A DNA stretch of 32,564 nucleotides, taken from positions 1 to 32,564 of the forward strand of contig NZ_JACJOO010000010.1 of the NCBI RefSeq assembly GCF_014695575.1. Direction: 5' to 3'. Position numbers and translations under genes: made by a program. Shown here piece by piece: positions 26,307-32,564 of the stretch. The first letter of the stretch is position 1, and every line of letters starts with the position of its first letter. Under the pieces are notes generated by a model that was not told where the DNA came from, searched no databases, and saw nothing but the letters and a program-made list of their open reading frames with translations. This DNA is from Leptolyngbya sp. FACHB-8. GTDB lineage: Bacteria > Cyanobacteriota > Cyanobacteriia > Elainellales > Elainellaceae.

Positions 26307-27515
26307 ATGAATTTCGTCAACTTTCCTGCCCCCGATATTAAACCTCTCGAACGCTTAAACGTATACGATAGCTTGATGATCAACGCCCAACGATGGTCAC
26401 TGGCCCATGCATACCATCGACAGCGGCAAAATGTGCACTATCAATCCCTCAACCAACCTGGCATTGTTTGTGGGTTGGGCATCACGATTATAGACCCACC
26501 AGATTCTACAGAATCGCGGTTTCGCGATCAACGGTGGATTGAAATTCAGCCTGGCATTGCCATTGATGTAGAAGGTAATGTCATCATCGTAGATGAAGCC
26601 GTTGATCGCACCTATCGCATTGCAGCTAAACCTCCTATAGCAGGGAGTATTACCGTTTATGTTGTAGTTAGTTATGTAGAACCAGAAGCTCCAAGTTATC
26701 AACCCCATTCTGAAGTCCTGCGAGAACAGTTTCGCTTCGATCAAAAAACGACACCACCCAAGGACCACGAAATTGAACTGTGTCGTATTCAGCTAAGCAA
26801 CAATTTCATTCAGATTGAGCGTCCAGATGACGTTCTTTTCCCGGTGCAGAATCAGTTAGATATGAGCCATCGCTTACAGGCTCAAACGAAGCCGATCGCC
26901 ACGGCCCATCTGGCTCAGATCAAACCCCAGAGCACAGAAGCCGGGGTATCAAAAGGGCAAGCGGTTACATTTCTAGCACGATCGACCTCGGCCCTTTATC
27001 CCAGCTTACAGGGCATAGCCGCTCCTAATGTTTTGTCGCTACAGGCTGAAGCGATCGCCCCCTACGATCTCCTGCTTCTTGATGCAGATCATGTATCGGA
27101 GCTCAGCGGCACCGAACAGGATGTCTTGAGTGAGTACCTGACTCAGGGGGGTATGGTGCTGATTGAATTGCTGGATACAAACGAGTTTGCGATCGCCAAC
27201 TTTCAAAACTGGATCGAACACAGCTTCCAGACTGCTTTGGAATCCTGGCATGAGTTATCAAATGACCATCCGGTGCGATCGCATCCATTCCTTTTTGCCG
27301 CGCTTCCAGAGGTAGATCAGACATCCATCCAAGTCTGGTGTGGTGGCGGAATTATCTTTGTGGCTGGAGGGCTGTCATCGGCCTGGGCACCGGATGTTCA
27401 AGGAATGCGATCGCGCAATGACATTCGCACAGCTCAGGAATTTGGCATCAACCTGTTGCACTTTGCCTGGCGGCGACGACACCTGACCCAGTTGCTTCAG
27501 CCTGCGTTGTCGTAG
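26307..27515 (+). CDS. Two-domain protein: beta-rich N-terminus plus DUF4159-like C-terminus
   Basis: 402 residues from ATG 26307; a TTG at 26253 would add 18. The N-terminal half starts PLERLNVYDSLMINAQRW, then AYHRQRQNVHYQSLNQPGIV and CGLGITI, with WIEIQPGIAIDVEGNVI, a beta module of the type 'GIVCGL...PGxAIDxxGxxI' often encoded near phage-like and contractile-injection genes. The C-terminal half (about 215-400) has a Rossmann-like pattern (YDLLLLDADHV, LSEYLTQGGMVLIELLD, DHPVRSHPFLFAALPEV, GGIIFVAGGLS) that resembles DUF4159. It has no signal peptide or TM. Assignment of both halves is from pattern. First gene of a three-gene plus-strand block; the next starts 83 bp after its stop. Confidence 0.6.
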   Translation: MNFVNFPAPDIKPLERLNVYDSLMINAQRWSLAHAYHRQRQNVHYQSLNQPGIVCGLGITIIDPPDSTESRFRDQRWIEIQPGIAIDVEGNVIIVDEAVDRTYRIAAKPPIAGSITVYVVVSYVEPEAPSYQPHSEVLREQFRFDQKTTPPKDHEIELCRIQLSNNFIQIERPDDVLFPVQNQLDMSHRLQAQTKPIATAHLAQIKPQSTEAGVSKGQAVTFLARSTSALYPSLQGIAAPNVLSLQAEAIAPYDLLLLDADHVSELSGTEQDVLSEYLTQGGMVLIELLDTNEFAIANFQNWIEHSFQTALESWHELSNDHPVRSHPFLFAALPEVDQTSIQVWCGGGIIFVAGGLSSAWAPDVQGMRSRNDIRTAQEFGINLLHFAWRRRHLTQLLQPALS

Positions 27516-27598
27516 GGACAATGCCCACAATTTGTAAATCCCTTAACTGACAAGGATGGGAGCACAATGCTCACCCGATCCGCTAGAGGAATGGAAGG

Positions 27599-29905
27599 AT
27601 GGAAAACCGAATTCAAGCCACGGTTTCTAAACGGAAGCTCAGATTAATTCCAGACTTGGCCGCCGATCCCGATCTGAAGTCGGGCAATGAGCACGAGTTT
27701 GATGTGGTCGTAATCAATGCGAGTCGCTACTTTACCAGCTTTCAACTGGAGTTACTGGCTCCTGGCCTTGACTCACAAGCGGGAGGAGATTGGTACAGCA
27801 TCGAGCCAGAGATCTGTGCCAAGAAACCACCCGGTGCCCAAACCCAATTTCACGTTGTTATTAAGAAACCGCCAATTCCGGCCTACGATACCACCCTGGA
27901 TTTAACTCTGCGAATTTTTTCGGTAGAGTATGCCACTCTCTTCACCAGTCAACCCATTAGTTTATTGGTCGAGAAGCCGCGTCGATCATTACGCATTTTT
28001 CTGCCTAATAAGGATTTGAAGGTTTTTCCAGGGGATGAAATCGAGATTCCTGTTATCCTCTACAACCTCGATTCCAAATCGAATGCTGTTATTGTTAGCC
28101 TGACGGGGCTTGAGCCCGGTTGGATGACGGGCTCACGGGATATAGCCTCCATTGAACAGGAATTGACCATTGAAGCCGGAGATTCCCTCAAAACTAGCTT
28201 CTATTGCCGCCCTCCGCACTATACCGCCCTTAGCCAACCTTACCCCTTCACGGTAGAGGTCAAATCGCCAGCAAACTATTACAGCGCTCGTGAGCAGGGT
28301 GTTTTAGAGGTATTACCGCAAGGGGCTGTCACCTTTGAATGCCAACCTGAGGTTCAAACGATCGCCGCCAAGGGCCTCCGTAAGGCTGTAGGGACAGCTA
28401 TCTATGAGTTGCGATTTGAGAATCGGAGTAACCAGCCGCAAGAGATCGCGATCGCCCCTTCAGAAGGCCCCCACCCATTCATTCCACCCCCACCCCTGCG
28501 CCTTCATCCAGGAGAAGTTCAGCAAGCCCCACTGGTTGTTCAACGGCGGCGACCCTGGTTAGGTTGGCCCCGACGGGTGTTGTTCCCTGTGACTCCGGAG
28601 TTAACCCCGATGCACAGCGACAGCTCCATGACAGCCGTGCAACTACAGCCCAATAGCAAAACCCTGGAGTTACGCATTCCGCCCCTCATTCCACCGCTTG
28701 CCCAACTAGGAAGTGCGCTCCTGTTCCTGCTGTTGCTCTGGATGCTGTGGTTACTCCGGTCTGATGGACATCACAGCACCGTTAATTTTGTCCGGTTCAG
28801 CGGCGATGGCACAACGGTATTGAGCGGTTCTAGCGACGAAACGGTACGACGCTGGTTTGTGAATCGAACCATGTGGCAACCCGATCGCCTACTGCATTGG
28901 CAATGGCAGGCTCAGCGATTGATTCAGCCCGATAACATCGGTGAGAACATTGGCAAAGCGGTCCGGGTAATCCGCCACGGACGCAAAAATAATTTAGTGG
29001 CCGTAGGTTTAGAGGATGGCACCATTCAGTTGTGGGATACTGCGTTCACCAAACCACAGCAAACCCTTTACCAGGGAACCGATCGTGTCTTTGATCTGGT
29101 GTTTACTCAGGATTCAAACCTGCTGTTCAGTGGACATGGGAGTGGCATGGTGCGTCGCTGGTCTGTGGTTCCATCCCAAACTGCCGGTCGTCAAATTCGT
29201 ACATCCCTGGGTGAAATGTTCCCCGCTACCGCCAAAGAACCGCAGCGAACTTATTTCCCCTTTGCCGTATCGTCCCTTGCGCTCAGCGAATTCGATCAAG
29301 CTCCCCCATGGTTAGTTGTAGCAGGGCAATTTAATCAGCTGGTGTTGTGGGATTGGAATGCTAATCGCCTTTACAACGTCCCCTATCACTGGGAAACGCC
29401 CCCCTATGCCTTCTCGCAACCCATTATGGGTAAGGAGCAGGCGATCGCCAGCGTCGCAACCGCTCAAAATCTTCTGGCCACCGCTGATAACCAGGGTTAC
29501 ATCACCCTGTGGGATATGACAAAGCGCCCATGCCAGCTACAGGGCGATGCGGAGGGTATCTGTAATCTGCCCATCCTTGATCAATGGCGCGACGGTCATA
29601 GCAAGCAACCTGTGCGTTCCGTTGCCCTCACTTCTGACGGATGCTATATGGCCAGTACCGGGGACGATGGACGTGTCATGTTGTGGCCCCTGGAGAATGG
29701 AAAACGTTCGGAACATGAACGCAATGGTGTACGCCTGGCAGATTTCCCAATTCGCCTGAATAGCGTCGATATTACTCAAAAAGACAACACATTGGTGATT
29801 ACCAGTGACGGTGATCGCGATCGCGTCATGCTGTACCGCATTCATACCCGCAACGATGCAAAGGATGAGAACCATGCCACTTGCCACACACCCACTATTT
29901 ATTGA
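27599..29905 (+). CDS. Membrane protein with Ig-like domains, one TM and a C-terminal WD40 propeller
   Basis: 768 residues. About 1-355 are three beta-sandwich units like NEW3/Ig-like modules (LKVFPGDEIEIPVILYN; LTGLEPGWMTG; TAIYELRFENRSNQPQEIAI), ending in a basic RRRPWLGWPRRV motif. A single TM lies at about 366-385 (LGSALLFLLLLWMLWLLRS). A WD40 propeller follows (about 392-760) with blades such as VRFSGDGTTVLSGSSDETVR, GLEDGTIQLWD, TADNQGYITLWD and STGDDGRVMLWPL. No enzyme motif is seen, so it is a scaffold or sensor with domains on opposite membrane faces. AGAGGA lies 8 bases before ATG 27599. The next gene overlaps its end by 32 bases, so they are co-translated. It shares its N-terminal plan with that gene product. 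Confidence 0.85.
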   Translation: MENRIQATVSKRKLRLIPDLAADPDLKSGNEHEFDVVVINASRYFTSFQLELLAPGLDSQAGGDWYSIEPEICAKKPPGAQTQFHVVIKKPPIPAYDTTLDLTLRIFSVEYATLFTSQPISLLVEKPRRSLRIFLPNKDLKVFPGDEIEIPVILYNLDSKSNAVIVSLTGLEPGWMTGSRDIASIEQELTIEAGDSLKTSFYCRPPHYTALSQPYPFTVEVKSPANYYSAREQGVLEVLPQGAVTFECQPEVQTIAAKGLRKAVGTAIYELRFENRSNQPQEIAIAPSEGPHPFIPPPPLRLHPGEVQQAPLVVQRRRPWLGWPRRVLFPVTPELTPMHSDSSMTAVQLQPNSKTLELRIPPLIPPLAQLGSALLFLLLLWMLWLLRSDGHHSTVNFVRFSGDGTTVLSGSSDETVRRWFVNRTMWQPDRLLHWQWQAQRLIQPDNIGENIGKAVRVIRHGRKNNLVAVGLEDGTIQLWDTAFTKPQQTLYQGTDRVFDLVFTQDSNLLFSGHGSGMVRRWSVVPSQTAGRQIRTSLGEMFPATAKEPQRTYFPFAVSSLALSEFDQAPPWLVVAGQFNQLVLWDWNANRLYNVPYHWETPPYAFSQPIMGKEQAIASVATAQNLLATADNQGYITLWDMTKRPCQLQGDAEGICNLPILDQWRDGHSKQPVRSVALTSDGCYMASTGDDGRVMLWPLENGKRSEHERNGVRLADFPIRLNSVDITQKDNTLVITSDGDRDRVMLYRIHTRNDAKDENHATCHTPTIY

Positions 29906-32267
29906 AGATCGAGCGGCGAATCACGAAGCCAAACGGGGTTCTGCGCTGAAACGGAGCATTGTGGTCAAGAACCTGGGCGATCGCCCCGCTGAAGTTGATT
30001 TGTGGATTGTTGCCACCGAACAAAAGGCAGAACCCATCCTGCGGTGGTGCAGCTTCAGCGAACGCAACCCGTTTCGTCTAGAGGCAAGGGAAAGCCGGGA
30101 AGTGATGCTCACCTTCGACATTCCCCAACAGGCTACACCTGATTTGTACCATTACGAAGTGCTGGTGGATGCCCAGGCGCAGTATCCAGACAAGCCACCC
30201 ATCCGCCGCCCTCAACAGTTTCGCGTTCTACCCTCGACCCACGATGCGGAATGGGGAACTGACCCCCTGTTCTCGGTGCAGCCCGTTACCCAGGCAGCTA
30301 ATCCCTATCGCCTTCAGGCAGGGGAAGCCTTAGATGTGACAGTTCACATAAAAAACTGCTCCAAACGGGTCGATCGGTTCTACCTCACCTGTCCCGAACT
30401 GCCGCAGTCCTGGTTCACCGTCCGCTATCCCGAAAGCAGTTTAGACAATCCCGGTTTGGTCAGCGAAACCGATGGACTGGAGTTGAATCCTGACAGCAGC
30501 GGTTCCATTGTTTTGAGGTTGCACCCGCCGCAATTTACCACTGCCGGACACTACTTTCCAACCCTCCGGCTCACCTCTAGCAATGACGATACCCTGCAAC
30601 GACTGGATGTGGTGTATCTACAAATTCTGACGAGCGATCGCCTGGATGTACAGCTTCAACCCTCCCTACGCCGCATTCCCAGCGAATCTGGTCTGTTTGA
30701 TGTGCAAATCAGCAATCAGGGGAATGTCGTTCGTAAACTCATTGTGGATGCCATTGACCCTGAACACCAGTTTCGCTACCGGATTGAGCCTTTTGTACTG
30801 CATCTGGAGCCGGGTCATAGTGAGCCACTCGTCATCCATACCATGCCCCGAAAGTGGTGGGCTCGTCCCTGGTGGGGCAAGGGGCGAGAGATTCCATTTG
30901 ACCTTCACCTGAAAGAGGTTTCGGGTGCGATGGACGCGCCAAAGATACCGTCAACCGCTCAGGGGGTTATTCTTTGGCAAGCACGCCCCTGGTGGATGCT
31001 GGTGCTGCTGGTACTGGCAGGATTAGGGGCTGTAGGGGCGATCGCCCTCATGGTATGGCTCACTCTCTTCAAACGCCCCGCTCCCGCCCCTGTTCCTCAA
31101 CCTCAAATTGTGGCCATTAACCCGACGGTTAATTCAACAACGGGGGAACCGCTAACCTATCGAGCAGGCAAAGACGAGACAATGCGCCTGGATTGGACAA
31201 TTAACCGCTTGAATGATATTGATCGCATTACTATTATTCATCTAGAGCAAGGAACTGAAGTCAGCCGCAAGAATTACACTTTTGCAGGCAGCATCCCGAA
31301 AGAACTCCAGCGTCGTGCTGGACAGCAAGATTTGTGCGCCGCCGTGCAGGAGGACACCACTCAGTTAAGCTGCCGGGCCATGCCCATTGCTCAAGCCACC
31401 CCCGGAACCCACACATTTCGACTGCAAGTATTTTCCAGGAGCGATCGCACTCAACCTGTAGACGAACGAACAACAGATTCCCTGACAATCGCCGCGCTAT
31501 CTCACCCTGCGATCGTGCAGTTTTCTCCGACTGCTGCGACGTATCAATCCGGGTCAGAAGTCGGGGAGGGAGCGATCGCACCGCCTATCCGCCTCAATTG
31601 GGAGATTAGTTCTCCTGAGCAAATTCAAGAGGTGCAGGTGATGGGCATTACAGAACATGGCACGATCACCGATGCGATGCAACGCTACTCCCTGGCTGAT
31701 GGAGTTCCGCCTGAGCTGCAAGGCTTCTGCTCCATGACCACACGTCTGGTCTGCCGCAATGTACCAACTTCAGCGACTCGGCCTGGAACCTACACCTTTC
31801 AACTCACCTTAATTGCCAAGCAGTCAGAGCAGACCATAAAACAAACACCCCCCATTCGTATTCAGGCAACTCCCCCTAAAGTGCAATCGTTGCAGATCAA
31901 CGGAGAGGATGTAGGACAAAACCCTACCCATCGCATTGAGCTGTCTGCCGATAAACCCACAACCATCACGTTTTCATGGCAGATTGAATCAGACCCCGAT
32001 ACCCAGGTTGAACTTCTCCCGGCACCGGGGTCAGTTCCAGCAACAGGCTCTCTGGAATATACGCTGAATGATCAACCGGGACAGCAACCTTTAACACTAC
32101 GAATAACCAACCCATCAGGAGAACAAATGACACGAACAATTCTCATAGAAACCGTTGCTCCCCCACCTGAACCGGCGCCTCCGCCTACTGAGCCGACGAA
32201 TCCTGTCAGTCCGGTTCCATCTCCATCTCCTAAACAACTCATTCTGCCCATTCCCGTTCAAAATTAG
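29874..32267 (+). CDS. Membrane protein with Ig-like domains on both sides of one TM and a proline-rich tail
   Basis: 797 residues from ATG 29874, chosen over upstream starts because AAGGATGAGA lies right before it and the beta module begins at once (ALKRSIVVKNLGDRPAEVDL). About 1-360: three NEW3/Ig-like units (LDVTVHIKNCSKRVDRFYLT; LFDVQISNQGNVVRKL), ending in a basic-aromatic KWWARPWWGKGRE motif like that of the preceding gene. One TM lies at about 373-396 (MLVLLVLAGLGAVGAIALMV). About 400-760: two or three Ig-like repeats, each opening with PQIV or PAIVQFSPT and carrying a pair of Cys (DLCAAVQEDTTQLSCRAMP; FCSMTTRLVCRNVP). The tail is proline-rich (PPPEPAPPPTEPTNPVSPVP). No enzyme motif. 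It looks like a surface or inter-membrane adhesin/scaffold paired with the WD40 protein. Confidence 0.82.
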   Translation: MPLATHPLFIEDRAANHEAKRGSALKRSIVVKNLGDRPAEVDLWIVATEQKAEPILRWCSFSERNPFRLEARESREVMLTFDIPQQATPDLYHYEVLVDAQAQYPDKPPIRRPQQFRVLPSTHDAEWGTDPLFSVQPVTQAANPYRLQAGEALDVTVHIKNCSKRVDRFYLTCPELPQSWFTVRYPESSLDNPGLVSETDGLELNPDSSGSIVLRLHPPQFTTAGHYFPTLRLTSSNDDTLQRLDVVYLQILTSDRLDVQLQPSLRRIPSESGLFDVQISNQGNVVRKLIVDAIDPEHQFRYRIEPFVLHLEPGHSEPLVIHTMPRKWWARPWWGKGREIPFDLHLKEVSGAMDAPKIPSTAQGVILWQARPWWMLVLLVLAGLGAVGAIALMVWLTLFKRPAPAPVPQPQIVAINPTVNSTTGEPLTYRAGKDETMRLDWTINRLNDIDRITIIHLEQGTEVSRKNYTFAGSIPKELQRRAGQQDLCAAVQEDTTQLSCRAMPIAQATPGTHTFRLQVFSRSDRTQPVDERTTDSLTIAALSHPAIVQFSPTAATYQSGSEVGEGAIAPPIRLNWEISSPEQIQEVQVMGITEHGTITDAMQRYSLADGVPPELQGFCSMTTRLVCRNVPTSATRPGTYTFQLTLIAKQSEQTIKQTPPIRIQATPPKVQSLQINGEDVGQNPTHRIELSADKPTTITFSWQIESDPDTQVELLPAPGSVPATGSLEYTLNDQPGQQPLTLRITNPSGEQMTRTILIETVAPPPEPAPPPTEPTNPVSPVPSPSPKQLILPIPVQN

Positions 32268-32278
32268 GGAAAACTCTG

Positions 32279-32319
32279 TTTTGTGAATGCGGTAGGCGAA
32301 ACTTCTTGCATTTACAAAA
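32279..32319. repeat. Hairpin after the last gene
   Basis: TTTTGTGAATGC (32279-32290) pairs with 32308-32319 with one mismatch, around a 17-base loop. Confidence 0.45.
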
Positions 32320-32371
32320 ATAGGATGCCTTCTGTTCAAAAGCTTATTGATATAAACTTGTCAACTCTGAT

Positions 32372-32407
32372 AAGTCGTAGTTCTTGAAAAACTACGACTT
32401 CTTTTAT
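32372..32407 (+). terminator. Rho-independent terminator candidate for the 26307-32267 block
   Basis: AAGTCGTAGTT (32372-32382) pairs exactly with 32390-32400 around a 7-base loop, and is followed by CTTTTATT. It lies about 105 bp after the last stop in the block, in the right orientation. The T-run is short, so efficiency is uncertain. Confidence 0.6.
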
Positions 32408-32408
32408 T

Positions 32409-32499
32409 CAATATTCTGGACAGTTTTTGTGAAACCCTTGATTTTGCGTGCGTGAAGCGCACGCAAAATCAAGGGTTTCACAAAAACTGTCCGAACTAA
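32409..32499. repeat. Palindromic repeat, family A, copy 4 (reverse orientation)
   Basis: A stem of 36 bp (32418-32453 with 32457-32492) closes a GAA triloop, with one imperfect pair near the tip. Both arms carry a matched change from the other copies (TTTTTGTGAAA with TTTCACAAAAA instead of TTTTTCTGAAA with TTTCAGAAAAA). Flanks CAATATTCTG and CGAACTAA are in reverse order to copies 2 and 3. Confidence 0.9.
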
Positions 32500-32564
32500 G
32501 GAGATTTCCAGTAATGAAATTACCCCCAGAATGTTGGTGCTTTGCCCGCTTCGCGGGCAAAGCA
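32495..32564. repeat. Palindromic repeat, family C, copy 2 (cut by window end)
   Basis: Begins ACTAAGGAGATTTCCAG, as copy 1 at 26055. The hairpin tip TGCTTTGCCCGC (32538-32549) with loop TTC pairs with 32553-32564; the rest of the right arm is beyond the window. It directly abuts family-A copy 4. Confidence 0.75.

Overview
The window reads as chromosomal DNA of a cyanobacterium with a large, repeat-rich genome. The palindrome GCGATCGC (HIP1) occurs throughout genes and spacers, and several families are essentially cyanobacterial (DUF1822, DUF928, CHASE2-CHAT fusions). The organism may be a filamentous, Leptolyngbya/Oscillatoria-like lineage, but that is inference. No rRNA, tRNA, CRISPR array or intact transposase gene was seen.

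Layout. Positions 1-4200 are a gene graveyard: a truncated DedA-like membrane protein, the 3' remnant of a WD40 protein, a MITE-like element, three small hypothetical or DUF4177 genes, a complete glutathione S-transferase and a broken reading frame carrying a palindrome. Positions 4202-10000 hold a CBS-domain signalling protein cut off inside its PAS domain, then intact purT and katG. Positions 10473-13600 hold an alpha/beta-hydrolase remnant, an AraC-type regulator, a cupin gene with an internal deletion, a zinc alcohol dehydrogenase and a C-terminal fragment that may be from a cation/proton antiporter. Regulator, cupin and dehydrogenase look like one aldehyde/alcohol stress module. Positions 13917-18071 hold a short-chain dehydrogenase, a GT28-like glycosyltransferase and an MFS exporter.

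From 18320 to 32267 every gene is on the plus strand. A 48-residue single-TM protein is followed by a tight block: a CHAT peptidase with a signal/anchor segment, a sigma-70 family factor, a DUF1822 protein, a CHAT-TM-CHASE2 membrane protein and an exported DUF928 protein. The genes imply a membrane sensor with caspase-like proteases and its own transcription factor; this is the best candidate for a poorly described system here. After a repeat-filled spacer comes a second block: a two-domain protein with a DUF4159-like half, a membrane protein with Ig-like domains fused to a WD40 propeller, and a second membrane protein sharing the same N-terminal plan but ending in Ig-like repeats and a proline-rich tail.

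The spacers carry many long, near-perfect palindromes of about 40-75 bp, most with exactly three unpaired bases at the tip. At least four families recur (one with four copies, one with two copies folding as a double hairpin inside an outer stem). Sequence differences between copies are matched on both arms, so pairing is preserved.
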